NCBI GenBank assembly: GCA_017440575.1
Contig: JAFSGY010000061.1
Coordinates: 1 to 46,151, forward strand
Direction: 5' to 3'
DNA length: 46,151 bases
DNA from: Lachnospiraceae bacterium
GTDB taxonomy: Bacteria; Bacillota; Clostridia; Lachnospirales; Lachnospiraceae
A program made the position numbers and the translations under genes. Below the pieces are notes generated by a model, which was not told where the DNA came from, did no database searches, and was given only the letters and a program-made list of their open reading frames with translations. Positions 1 to 8,173 of this stretch are shown here, one piece after another. Each line of letters starts with the position of its first letter. Position 1 is the stretch's first letter.

Positions 1-21
1 ACCGCAGGTGCGAGTTTTCGG

Positions 22-140
22 AGAGCAGGACAAATCAAAGATGCCGAACGCTCCATTTAGAAAATACCAAATAAGCGTCCCGATATGAGCAGCATGGTGG
101 CTGACTTGGGCGGCACACACTCTCACCTAAACTTGAATTT
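22..140 (-). repeat. Terminal dispersed repeat, left copy (inverted relative to right copy)
   Basis: Read on the minus strand, this stretch matches 45952-46071 on the plus strand with only a handful of mismatches over about 110 bases. The longest exact shared block covers the TGCTGCTCATATCGGGACGC region and the following 15 bases or so; a second runs through TCTAAATGGAGCGTTCGGC. The match degrades past the TGTCCTG end, near the window edge. No convincing reading frame is shared by the two copies: the short ORF starting MPNAPFRKY meets stops at different places. In both copies the AAATTCA end faces the promoter of the adjacent gene. It is probably a non-coding dispersed element; the family was not recognised. 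Confidence 0.8.
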
Positions 141-168
141 AATCTATCATTGTCTTTTTGCGAAATGA

Positions 169-197
169 TTGAGAAATAATAAACCTTATGGTACGAT
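169..197 (+). promoter_or_regulatory. Predicted sigma-A promoter of the histidine phosphatase gene
   Basis: TTGAGA at 169-174 and TACGAT at 192-197 are separated by 17 bases. They lie 35 bases upstream of the chosen ATG, leaving room for a start site near 204 and the AGAGGAA ribosome binding site at 221-227. The upstream TTG that could extend the reading frame lies inside the -35 box, which argues against using it as a start codon. Confidence 0.55.
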
Positions 198-231
198 GTT
201 TTCATATAAAACAGAAGAAAAGAGGAACCCT

Positions 232-963
232 ATGAGAATCTTAATTATACGCCACGGTGACCCGGATTATGAACACGATTCCCTCACTCCGAAGGGCTGG
301 AAGGAAGCCGAATACCTATCGGAACGAATTTCCAAACTAGATGTGAAAGCTTTCTATGTCTCTCCACTTGGAAGAGCCAAGGACACCGCATCCCTTACCT
401 TGAAAAAGATGAACCGCACGGCTACGGAATATCCGTGGCTTCGTGAATTTGCACCAAGCATTATCAGACCGGATGTTCCAGACCGCCGAATCATTTCATG
501 GGACTGGCTTCCACAGGATTGGACAATGGAAGAGGACTTCTATCGTCGCGACTTATGGCATACCCAACCTAATATGGCTGAGGGCAAGGTTGGCGAAGAA
601 TATAACTGGGTTGTTACGAACTTTGACAAAGTTCTTGCTGAACATGGCTATGTAAGAGATGGCGAAACTTATCGTGTCGAATGCCCTAATAATGACACCA
701 TTGTCTTTTTCTGTCATTTTGGTCTGGAATGTGTTCTGCTAAGCCATCTGATGAATGTATCTCCGATGATACTCTGGCACCATACCTGTGCTGCACCAAC
801 CTCCGTTACTACCATATATACCGAGGAGCGTAGAAAAGGCACTGCAATTTTCCGCGTTGCCAGCTTTGGTGATATTTCTCACTTATATGCAAATAATGAA
901 GAGCCTGCCTTCGCGGCACGCTTCTGTGAAACCTATGATAATGAAAACGAGCGGCATGACTAG
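232..963 (+). CDS. Histidine phosphatase superfamily protein
   Basis: This 243-residue cytoplasmic protein belongs to the histidine phosphatase (phosphoglycerate mutase-like) superfamily. The signature RILIIRHGD is at residues 2-10, where the histidine of RHG is the phosphate acceptor. A DSLTPKGWKEAE segment follows, as in family members where a second conserved region binds phosphate, and FFCHFGLECVLL near residue 165 supplies the later catalytic histidine. The substrate cannot be told from sequence; small-metabolite phosphatases and mutases share this fold. I chose ATG 232 because AGAGGAA sits 5 bases upstream and the RHG motif then begins at the normal distance. The gene is monocistronic and converges on the histidine kinase, sharing a terminator that overlaps its stop codon. 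Confidence 0.85.
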   Translation: MRILIIRHGDPDYEHDSLTPKGWKEAEYLSERISKLDVKAFYVSPLGRAKDTASLTLKKMNRTATEYPWLREFAPSIIRPDVPDRRIISWDWLPQDWTMEEDFYRRDLWHTQPNMAEGKVGEEYNWVVTNFDKVLAEHGYVRDGETYRVECPNNDTIVFFCHFGLECVLLSHLMNVSPMILWHHTCAAPTSVTTIYTEERRKGTAIFRVASFGDISHLYANNEEPAFAARFCETYDNENERHD

Positions 964-976
964 CCGCTCATTTTTA
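949..976 (+). terminator. Intrinsic terminator overlapping the phosphatase stop codon
   Basis: GAGCGGC (949-955) pairs with GCCGCTC (963-969), and ATTTTTATT follows. The stop codon TAG at 961-963 lies inside the hairpin. The convergent kinase gene ends 5 bases beyond the stem. Confidence 0.75.
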
Positions 977-3130
977 TTCCTTCGTTCCTAAAAACTTCAT
1001 TAATACACGCTGTAAATCTTCAATATCAATCGGTTTAGAGAGGAAATCATCAAATCCTTCCTCAATCATCTCATCCCTCACACCGCTAACCGCATTAGCT
1101 GTAAGTAAAACAATTGGTAAATCTTTAAAAATGCCACCCATTTTCCGAATCGCATGCAACGTCTCTACGCCATCCATTTCCGGCATCATATGATCCATAA
1201 AGATAATATCATACTGCTTACCTGCCTGTAGCAATGACAGACATTTTCTTCCTGATGAAATCGTGTCTGCTTCTATTCCAAGGATATTTAAAATTCCTTT
1301 TGCTACATCGCAGTTCAGCTCATTATCATCAACAACAAGCACTCTGCCACTATTGATAACAACTTCTCCACTTTCCTTCTTATCCTTCTCGGACTCTTCT
1401 TCATTTCCGATGCCTTGCCATAAATGAATGATAAACTTTGTACCTTTTTCATATTCACTTTCAAACGTAATATTACCATCCATCATTTCTACAAAACTCT
1501 TTACTATGGAAAGTCCAAGTCCACTTCCCTCTATTTGATAATTACGCTTCTTATCAAACTGCTCAAACTTGCCAAAGACTTTCGAGAAGTTCTTTTCCTC
1601 AATACCGATTCCCGTATCTTCGATTTCTATGTAGAGCATCACATGCTGTTCAGTACGATCCTTTTGGAATATACGTACCGTTATACTTCCTTCTTCTGTA
1701 TACTTAATGGCATTATTGATAAGATTCGTTAAGATTTCCTGTAGCTTAACCTTATCACCGAATAAGCATCGTGGTATCTTCTCATCAATCTCCATGCGAA
1801 GTATCAGACCTGCCTTACCAGCCTGTGCCCCCATCATAGAATGAAGCTCTTCCATTAAGGAATCAAACCGATAATTGATATTTACCATCTCCATCTTACC
1901 GGTTTCAATTTTTGTAATATCAAGTATCTCGTTAATCAAATGAAGCAACGTATGGGATGCCGTCTTTATATTTTTCAAGTACTCACGAATCTGACTAGTA
2001 TCCTGATTACGAAGAGCCAAATCTGCATATCCTACTATTGCATTCATAGGCGTTCTGATTTCATGTGACATATGCGCAAGAAAATTCGTCTTTGCACGAC
2101 TTGCCTGCTCGGATTCCTCCTTTAAACGAATCATCTCATTGGTATACTGATTGATAAACGTCATATCGAATATCCATGCAAGATATCCTTGTATATCATC
2201 TCTATCATTTCCCTTAATCTCAGAAAGACGAATCTCATAATGTCTTCCATCCTGTTCAAACACATTCTCCTTCGTCATAAAAATGCGTTCTATTGCACTA
2301 TGAGGATTCTCACTGTCAATCTCCGGCAACAGACTCTTAGCTACCGGATTGCTATACAGCACTTCCTTTTTCTTTCTGTCTACCACCACAAGTCCATCCT
2401 TCGTATCCTCAAAGACACGCTCTTTAGCAAGCTGAATGGTATCTAGCAAACCATACATTTTTACATCAATCAGAATCAGAACCTCTGCAATCACAATAAC
2501 CAGCGTCGTAGGATCAAAATCCTGTAAAAAATCTGTAAAAATGAAACCAATTCCCATAATCATAGGTGCTATAGCCGCCACAGCCAATAACAGTAAACGA
2601 AGGCGCGCCTTTTCCATAGCTTTTGGTGTCCTAACCAGCTCATAAATAACAATACTTCCATAGAAAATCAGGCAAAACAGAAATTCCAGCATCCACGCAT
2701 AATAAAGAATCCCCTTACCTAAAACTAATACAACTCTTCCATTCTCTAATATCTTATGACTGATTGAGCTATAAAAAAGCCCAGTATCGTGGCAACTCAT
2801 CACAGCTCCTACTATTATAATATTAAAAACAGTAAATACCCTGATTAAATGTTTTGAAATCTTTATTTTACTAAATCCGGCTACGAAAAGAAGCACAAAA
2901 ATCATAATAAAGGCTTTACCAACATAACCAATTTTCACTGCTGTAATTGCCATATCTTCACTATGTGCATAGAATTCCAATGCATTACCAATAGCCGAAA
3001 GAAATCCACACAGATATGCCATCAACAAATTCTTCTGGTTATTGGATGTATTTTCCTGCAATACGCTGACACAGCACAAAAAACATATTGCCATTCCGAG
3101 CATGTCTATCATGCCATAAATAAATTCCAT
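974..3130 (-). CDS. Membrane-bound hybrid sensor histidine kinase with receiver domain
   Basis: This 718-residue protein has an N-terminal region of about seven hydrophobic segments (residues 1-225), resembling the 7TM sensor region of some histidine kinases. A PAS-like segment follows (about 240-330), then a HisKA domain with the phosphoacceptor in SHEIRTPMN (His356). The HATPase domain shows the N box LINNAIKYT, DTGIGI and GSGLGLSIV motifs. The C-terminal receiver domain (about 595-715) has the acidic pair in VVDDNE, phosphoacceptor Asp646 in FMDHMMPEMDG and Lys699 in LSKPID. It should autophosphorylate and pass phosphate to its own receiver; no HPt domain or output regulator is adjacent. 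ATG 3130 is preferred over the in-frame TTG 18 bases upstream because AAGGA lies just ahead of it. A U-tract hairpin sits immediately upstream. Confidence 0.92.
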   Translation of the reverse strand: MEFIYGMIDMLGMAICFLCCVSVLQENTSNNQKNLLMAYLCGFLSAIGNALEFYAHSEDMAITAVKIGYVGKAFIMIFVLLFVAGFSKIKISKHLIRVFTVFNIIIVGAVMSCHDTGLFYSSISHKILENGRVVLVLGKGILYYAWMLEFLFCLIFYGSIVIYELVRTPKAMEKARLRLLLLAVAAIAPMIMGIGFIFTDFLQDFDPTTLVIVIAEVLILIDVKMYGLLDTIQLAKERVFEDTKDGLVVVDRKKKEVLYSNPVAKSLLPEIDSENPHSAIERIFMTKENVFEQDGRHYEIRLSEIKGNDRDDIQGYLAWIFDMTFINQYTNEMIRLKEESEQASRAKTNFLAHMSHEIRTPMNAIVGYADLALRNQDTSQIREYLKNIKTASHTLLHLINEILDITKIETGKMEMVNINYRFDSLMEELHSMMGAQAGKAGLILRMEIDEKIPRCLFGDKVKLQEILTNLINNAIKYTEEGSITVRIFQKDRTEQHVMLYIEIEDTGIGIEEKNFSKVFGKFEQFDKKRNYQIEGSGLGLSIVKSFVEMMDGNITFESEYEKGTKFIIHLWQGIGNEEESEKDKKESGEVVINSGRVLVVDDNELNCDVAKGILNILGIEADTISSGRKCLSLLQAGKQYDIIFMDHMMPEMDGVETLHAIRKMGGIFKDLPIVLLTANAVSGVRDEMIEEGFDDFLSKPIDIEDLQRVLMKFLGTKE

Positions 3131-3149
3131 AGTTATCCTTATCCTCAAA

Positions 3150-3182
3150 AAAATAGTACAAAAGTGTGTTTTGTACTATTTT
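3150..3182 (-). terminator. Perfect 13-14 bp hairpin with U-tract just upstream of the kinase ribosome binding site
   Basis: AAATAGTACAAAA (3151-3163) and TTTTGTACTATTT (3169-3181) are perfectly complementary around a 5-base loop. On the minus strand a run of T follows directly. It could terminate the DUF4422 transcript, but it ends only about 20 bases before the kinase ATG. Any kinase transcript from a conventional promoter would therefore have to start in or pass through it, so it may act as an attenuator. Confidence 0.6.
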
Positions 3183-3236
3183 ATCACATTTTTATATCTT
3201 TTTGTACATGATTCCATGTTTTCTTATAAATAAAAA

Positions 3237-4355
3237 CTATCTTTCCGTATTCTTTAACATCCTCCATACAAAATCACTTTGTTCTTTATTTATCGCATGA
3301 ATACGGATCGCTGCAAGCAATGCAATGTCACTTACCTCTTCCTGTTCAAGCCACTTTTTGTCTTCTTCTAATTGGAGCATCTCTCCGCGAATTAGCTTCT
3401 GCACAATGCTGTTCAACCGACGTAAAAAACGAATCACTTCCTCATATTCCCTACGTCTATCCAGAAAGCTTCCCCCACTACTCTCCAGCTCCAGATTCGC
3501 TGTGGATACCGCCTGCAGGCAAAGCTTACATTCTCCGGTAATATCCGAGGCCTCCATTAACACATCCGGACGGATTTTCAGAAATTGGGCAAAATACTCC
3601 TTCGCCCCTATAACATCCTTGCACGCAAAATACTCTGCCATCTTGTCCTTAATCTCCCGTGTTTCCATCTTCTCTCCAATAATGGCAACGCGACATTCAC
3701 AAGCCTTTAATCCTCGAACTGTTACCCATACATAGAGCAGAAACTCTGAAATAAAGCCAAAAACGCGCTTGTGATAGTCATCCTCAAAGGTTAAATCTAT
3801 CCTCTTTTGCAGTTCAAAAAAGATGGTAAAAAGCCACTCAGCATATTCATCAAACAATGACTTTTTCGCAACCATAATATTTCCAAAATACGTTTTATTT
3901 TTATGTACTAAATCAAGAAAGGCATCATAATACTCTGGGTACAGCTCCTGAATAATTCTTCCTGTCTCATCCAACGTTTCTACCCTATGATGCGCCCCAA
4001 AGCCATAATGGTAAGAATTCGGAAGCTCCAGCTGTTTTGTTGTTATAATATCATATTCCTGCAAAATCTCTTCATATTGCTTTTCTGAAAAAACATACCC
4101 CGCTTCGCTTGTTAAAAATCTGCGATAATGGCAGATTCCAACATAATCTGCCTCATGATAGTTCTTCCATACCCAATATACACCTGACAACTCTGCATAA
4201 TAACAATTCAAGTGTGAAATATTATCTCCTGTGTCATCTCCCATATAGCCAAAATCCATCTTCGCCTGCTTATGTCCTACATGAAGCGGAATATACATTG
4301 GATTATCCGGTACATCAAACTCCTTATGCGTCATCGCAAATATCTTTACTGCCAT
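3237..4355 (-). CDS. DUF4422 domain protein, putative glycosyltransferase
   Basis: The 372-residue product matches the DUF4422 family found in capsule and exopolysaccharide loci of gut bacteria and thought to be glycosyltransferase-related. The N terminus KIFAMTHKEF and the region LNCYYAELSGVYWVWKN-YVGICHYRRFL (about residues 50-80) are typical. The DUF4422 domain covers roughly residues 1-235; the rest (about 236-372) is a helical, charged extension I do not recognise. No signal peptide or membrane segment is visible. No other polysaccharide synthesis gene is adjacent. The start is fixed by the family N terminus and by AAAAGGGGA 7-8 bases upstream, although that ribosome binding site lies in the 3' arm of a long terminator-like hairpin. 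Confidence 0.8.
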   Translation of the reverse strand: MAVKIFAMTHKEFDVPDNPMYIPLHVGHKQAKMDFGYMGDDTGDNISHLNCYYAELSGVYWVWKNYHEADYVGICHYRRFLTSEAGYVFSEKQYEEILQEYDIITTKQLELPNSYHYGFGAHHRVETLDETGRIIQELYPEYYDAFLDLVHKNKTYFGNIMVAKKSLFDEYAEWLFTIFFELQKRIDLTFEDDYHKRVFGFISEFLLYVWVTVRGLKACECRVAIIGEKMETREIKDKMAEYFACKDVIGAKEYFAQFLKIRPDVLMEASDITGECKLCLQAVSTANLELESSGGSFLDRRREYEEVIRFLRRLNSIVQKLIRGEMLQLEEDKKWLEQEEVSDIALLAAIRIHAINKEQSDFVWRMLKNTER

Positions 4356-4363
4356 AAAAAAAT

Positions 4364-4423
4364 CCCCTTTTGAATTATCAGTCTCTATTCAGCATACACT
4401 GAATTCTGACAATTGAAAAGGGG
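4364..4423 (-). terminator. Long hairpin with U-tract between hydrogenase and DUF4422 genes; contains the DUF4422 ribosome binding site
   Basis: CCCCTTTTGAATTATCAG (4364-4381) pairs with 4406-4423 at 16 of 18 positions, and an inner stem ATTCAG/CTGAAT caps it. On the minus strand the 3' arm ends GGGGA followed by seven T, a good intrinsic terminator for the hydrogenase operon. The same arm carries the AAAAGGGGA ribosome binding site of the DUF4422 gene, whose ATG is 8 bases beyond the stem. Confidence 0.8.
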
Positions 4424-4433
4424 AATGTTTTAT

Positions 4434-6176
4434 TTATCGTTTACGTGGCATTTCCCACGCCTGGTGATCTGTATGTAACAGCATATGAGACTTATGGGAT
4501 AATGGCTTTTCAAGGAACTCCTCATACAGCTTCATAACGGAAGCATTCTCATGTGAGAATCGAAGTTCTGCTTTTTCATCAAGACTTCGAAGATTCTTGC
4601 TTCTTGTAGTTGCAAGCTCACAGCCGTCCTTGATTGGCTGTCCGCCACCACCGACACAGCCTCCCGGACATGCCATAACCTCAACAAAGTCATAATGAAC
4701 CTCGCCTTTTTCCAAGGCTTCAATCAGCTCTCTTGTATTACCAAGTCCATTTACAACCGCTGTCTTTATCACAATATCGCCTATATGTATCTCTGACTCC
4801 TTCCACTTAATCTGCTCTCTCGTACTTCTTACTTCCTTGAAAGCATCAGCATCTGGATTCGTACCGGTAATCAGATAATACGCAGAACGAAGTGCCGCCT
4901 CCATAACACCACCGGTTGTACCAAAGATAACTCCGGCACCTGTTCCATCTGACATTGGATCATCACATGGCATATCCTGTAAGGTCTTTGGATTAATATG
5001 AGCCATACGTATCATACGATTCAACTCTCTTGTTGTTAATACAATATCTACGTCATGACCTGCGTACTCTTCATAGAACAGCTCCATGTTGCTCTCGCCC
5101 TTCTTTGCAACACAAGGCATAATGGATACAGTAACCATATCCTCTGGCGCTACACCGATTTTCTTGGCAAAATAGGTCTTCATAATCGCACCAAACATCT
5201 GCTGCGGAGACTTTGCAGAGGAAAGTCTTGATACCAGATGTGGATACTGCGACTTAATAAAACGAAGCCAGCCCGGGCAGCAAGAGGTAAACATTGGCAT
5301 CTGCTTTGTATCGCCCTTCTTGAAACGCTCTACAAACTCATTACCTTCCTCCATAATGGTAAGATCTGCTGTGAATACGGTATCAAATACATAATCAAAG
5401 CCCATCTTTTTCAGCGCATCCACAATCTTGCCCATGGTCGCTTCTTCTCGCTTTAAGCCAAAGGTCTCCCCCCAAGCAGCACGAACTGCCGGAGCTACCT
5501 GCACAACGGTAACCTTCTTCTTATTCTCGATTGCCCACCATGCCTTTTCCGTATCATCACGCTCACGTAACGCACCAACCGGACAATGGGTAATACACTG
5601 ACCACATAAGGTACAATCAGACTCTTCAATCGTTCTGTTTCCTGATACATAGACACCTGTTCTGGAGCCAGTACCCTCTACATCCCATACCTTAACACCC
5701 TGAACCTTATCACATATCTGAATACAACGCATACACTTAATACACTTATCTGCATCACGAATCAGTGGGAAGTTCTTATTCCATGGTAACGGATGAAGCT
5801 CCTTCTCATATGGAACCTCTAAAATATTCAAATCTCTGGTAATAGTCTGTAAAGAACAGTTTCTGTTTCTTGCACAAGTCACACAGTTACTGTTATGCTG
5901 GGAAAGAATCATTTCCACCGTCTTTTTGCGGTTTCTTCTAACCTTTGGACTGTTGGTATATACTACCATTCCCTCTTCAACCTGATTATTACAAGAAGTT
6001 ACTAACTTCTCCTTGCCTTCTATCTCTACTACGCAGACACGGCATGCACCGATTTCGTTAATTTCCTTTAAAAAACAAAGCTTTGGAATCGGAATTCCCG
6101 CAATATTGGCAGCATCCATAATGGTGCTTCCTTCCGGAACCTCCACTATCTGTTGGTCAATTGTAAGCTTTACCAT
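4434..6176 (-). CDS. hydA: [FeFe] hydrogenase catalytic subunit (group A, multi-cluster)
   Basis: This 580-residue enzyme reversibly reduces protons to H2 in the cytoplasm. An N-terminal [2Fe-2S] ferredoxin domain carries Cys34, Cys45, Cys48 and Cys62. The His-Cys3 cluster site follows (His94, Cys98, Cys101, Cys107), then two [4Fe-4S] motifs (Cys145/148/151/155 and Cys188/191/194/198). All three H-cluster motifs are intact: TSCCPGW (299-300), MPCVAKKGE (Cys355) and MACPGGCVGGGGQP (Cys503, Cys507). A small-subunit-like tail ends the protein. It overlaps the upstream flavoprotein gene by 7 bases, implying coupling and complex formation. The pairing with a GltD-like protein rather than NuoE/NuoF-type subunits resembles hydrogenases classed as A2. 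Maturation genes hydEFG are not in the window. Confidence 0.95.
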   Translation of the reverse strand: MVKLTIDQQIVEVPEGSTIMDAANIAGIPIPKLCFLKEINEIGACRVCVVEIEGKEKLVTSCNNQVEEGMVVYTNSPKVRRNRKKTVEMILSQHNSNCVTCARNRNCSLQTITRDLNILEVPYEKELHPLPWNKNFPLIRDADKCIKCMRCIQICDKVQGVKVWDVEGTGSRTGVYVSGNRTIEESDCTLCGQCITHCPVGALRERDDTEKAWWAIENKKKVTVVQVAPAVRAAWGETFGLKREEATMGKIVDALKKMGFDYVFDTVFTADLTIMEEGNEFVERFKKGDTKQMPMFTSCCPGWLRFIKSQYPHLVSRLSSAKSPQQMFGAIMKTYFAKKIGVAPEDMVTVSIMPCVAKKGESNMELFYEEYAGHDVDIVLTTRELNRMIRMAHINPKTLQDMPCDDPMSDGTGAGVIFGTTGGVMEAALRSAYYLITGTNPDADAFKEVRSTREQIKWKESEIHIGDIVIKTAVVNGLGNTRELIEALEKGEVHYDFVEVMACPGGCVGGGGQPIKDGCELATTRSKNLRSLDEKAELRFSHENASVMKLYEEFLEKPLSHKSHMLLHTDHQAWEMPRKR

Positions 6177-8002
6177 ATTGTCTCGCGACCTCCTTTCAGT
6201 ATTCCATAGCCAAAGTGGTCACAGCGTAAGCATCTGGATGCTTCCTGTCTACATTCAGCCTCTGTCATTGGCAGCTCTACGCCCTCAAAATCGCAAATTC
6301 TTTTGCCTACCTCTCGCTCGGTCATATTTACACGTCCACATGGATTTCTGTCTTCCATATTAGGCTTTGGTACTTCCACTTCGCTGGAAATCACATGATG
6401 ATAACCCAGATATTCATCGATGTTAGCTGCAATAACCTTTGCTGCACCGATTGCCTTGATTACGGTTGCTGGACCTGTTGCACAATCTCCTCCTGCAAAA
6501 ACACCAGGTAATAAATCAAACCCACCATGTCTTCCCGTCTGAATCACACCACGGTTAACCGGAACACCTGCATCTGCAAAGTGCTGATATTCAATGTCCT
6601 GACCAATGGCAACGATAATCGTCTGACAAGGAATCATCATATCCTCTTCTCCCGTTGCCTTTACACCCGCACGACCATTTTTGATACTGCTAATCATCTG
6701 TGGCTGTACCCAGAGTCCTTTCACCTGATTATTCTCATCTGTTTCTATCTTCACAGGTGCCTTTAAGGTCTGAACCTCAACACCTTCTGCAATGGCTCCC
6801 TCAATTTCATCCCTAAGTGCTGTCATGTCAGCAACTCTTCTACGATATACAATGCTTACCTTCTTAGCCCCAAGTCTTACGGCAGTACGTACCGCATCCA
6901 TGGATACATTACCTCCACCGATTACGCAGACCTCCTGACCTGCTAAATCAATGGCATTATTTTTTCCTACATCACGTAAAAACTGTACTGCCGAGATGAC
7001 GCCCTGCGCATCCTCTCCTTCAATACCAAGCTTCTTATCGGTACTCGCACCAATGGTAATCAGCACAGCATCATACTGCTCTCTCAATTCATTAATCGTA
7101 ATATCAATACCAATGCGCAGACCGTGTTCTACCTGCACTCCTGTCTCTAAGATAGCATTGATATCATCATCCAGTCTGTCCTTTGGCAGTCTGTAATTTG
7201 GAATACCATAGCGAAGCATACCACCAAGCTTTGGAAGCATCTCATATACTACAACCTGATGTCCCATCAGCTGTAAATAATATGCAGTACTAAGTCCACC
7301 AGGACCACCACCTACAATCGCTACCTTTTTACCAGTTGAAGGCTGACATGGTGGCGGCGCTACCTTTCCTGCAAGATCTGCGGCCATACGTTTCAAGCCT
7401 CTGATATTAATCGCATCATCTACCATATTTCTACGGCATCTTGCCTCACATGGATGCTCACAGATAAATCCACAGGTAGTAGGGAATGGATTATCCTTAC
7501 GAATCAGACGAATCGCATCCTTATATCTTCCCTCTCGCACAAGTGCTATGTAACCTGGAATGTCCACACCAGCCGGACATAGAGAAACACATGGAACCGG
7601 CTGCTGATAATTGCAATTACATCTGCCAAGCTCAATATGTGCTACATATTCATCGTGAAATCCAATGAGTCCCTTGTAGACCATATTTGCTGCCTCATAA
7701 CCGATAGCGCAATCTGCCGACTCCATAATACTAAGTGCGGTTTCCTTCATCTCGTCTAAAGTTTCCATGGTTGCCTTTCCGTTTAACACATCGGAAATCA
7801 TCTTTTTTAACTGTCTTAATCCAACACGACATGGTACGCACTTACCACAGGTCTGTGCATGGCATAATTCCAAAAATGCCTTGGACATATCAATCGGACA
7901 TAATCCTGACGGACTTGCCTCTATTCTTCTTTCCAAATCCCTATAAAGCTGTTCTACTACAACCTGCGCTTTATTCGGTACAGGAATCTCAAGTCTGCTC
8001 AT
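6170..8002 (-). CDS. GltD-like FAD/NAD(P) oxidoreductase with N-terminal NuoF-type [4Fe-4S] domain
   Basis: This 610-residue flavoprotein probably moves electrons between NAD(P)H and the adjacent hydrogenase. The N-terminal part has CHAQTCGKCVPCRVG and a later SADCAIG, the cluster-binding pattern of the NuoF C-terminal domain. Next come the cysteine-rich GltD/NfnB N-terminal domain (CVSLCPAGVDIPG, CGFICEHPCEARCRR) and two dinucleotide-binding motifs, VAIVGGGPGGLS for FAD and VCVIGGGNVSMDA for NAD(P). The tail SRCLRCDHFG is cysteine-containing. No FMN-binding NuoF core or glutamate synthase large subunit is present nearby. ATG 8002 is chosen because TTAGGAGGT lies 7 bases upstream; the longer TTG frame from 8104 lacks a ribosome binding site. 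It is the first gene of the hydrogenase operon. Confidence 0.9.
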   Translation of the reverse strand: MSRLEIPVPNKAQVVVEQLYRDLERRIEASPSGLCPIDMSKAFLELCHAQTCGKCVPCRVGLRQLKKMISDVLNGKATMETLDEMKETALSIMESADCAIGYEAANMVYKGLIGFHDEYVAHIELGRCNCNYQQPVPCVSLCPAGVDIPGYIALVREGRYKDAIRLIRKDNPFPTTCGFICEHPCEARCRRNMVDDAINIRGLKRMAADLAGKVAPPPCQPSTGKKVAIVGGGPGGLSTAYYLQLMGHQVVVYEMLPKLGGMLRYGIPNYRLPKDRLDDDINAILETGVQVEHGLRIGIDITINELREQYDAVLITIGASTDKKLGIEGEDAQGVISAVQFLRDVGKNNAIDLAGQEVCVIGGGNVSMDAVRTAVRLGAKKVSIVYRRRVADMTALRDEIEGAIAEGVEVQTLKAPVKIETDENNQVKGLWVQPQMISSIKNGRAGVKATGEEDMMIPCQTIIVAIGQDIEYQHFADAGVPVNRGVIQTGRHGGFDLLPGVFAGGDCATGPATVIKAIGAAKVIAANIDEYLGYHHVISSEVEVPKPNMEDRNPCGRVNMTEREVGKRICDFEGVELPMTEAECRQEASRCLRCDHFGYGILKGGRETIW

Positions 8003-8035
8003 TGGTAACCTCCTAATCTCACTTATCACTTTCTG

Positions 8036-8101
8036 ACATGCTTCAGCCAAAGCATGTAACCGCTTACATTCAACAATACCATGCTTTTCCAAATAATTCA
8101 A
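8036..8101 (-). promoter_or_regulatory. Hydrogenase operon promoter candidate and leader inverted repeat
   Basis: On the minus strand TTGAAT (8096-8101) and TATTGT (8073-8078) are 17 bases apart. Downstream, ACATGCTT (8036-8043) and AAGCATGT (8050-8057) form a perfect 8-bp inverted repeat about 20 bases ahead of the ribosome binding site, and TGTAA/TTACA (8055-8068) forms a small second one. They could be an operator or leader hairpin. No known riboswitch was recognised. Confidence 0.4.
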
Positions 8102-8122
8102 CAATCGTTAATAAATAAACAC

Positions 8123-8155
8123 AACGCGCGGATTTCCTTACAAAACCCGCGCGTT
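8123..8155 (-). terminator. GC-rich hairpin ending the zinc-ribbon operon
   Basis: AACGCGCGG (8123-8131) pairs perfectly with CCGCGCGTT (8147-8155). On the minus strand a T-rich run (TTGTGTTTATTTATT) follows. It separates the three-gene membrane-protein operon from the hydrogenase operon. Confidence 0.7.
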
Positions 8156-8173
8156 ATCTGTATAATTATACGT

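Noticed and set aside
1-60. Short frame with MPNAPFRKY in the terminal repeat as a real peptide
   Set aside because: The frame ends at different positions in the two copies and has no ribosome binding site, while the DNA rather than the protein is conserved.
22-140. Terminal repeats as insertion-sequence ends of a 46-kb composite transposon
   Set aside because: No transposase or integrase is present anywhere in the window, no target duplication can be seen, and the content looks like ordinary core and catabolic genes. A dispersed-repeat reading is simpler.
3325-3735. 136-residue plus-strand frame inside the DUF4422 gene
   Set aside because: It is wholly opposite a confident gene, with no family match or start signal.
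8003-8104. Extended N terminus of the GltD-like protein from TTG 8104
   Set aside because: There is no ribosome binding site at the TTG, while ATG 8002 has an excellent one. The extension covers the predicted promoter and leader repeats.
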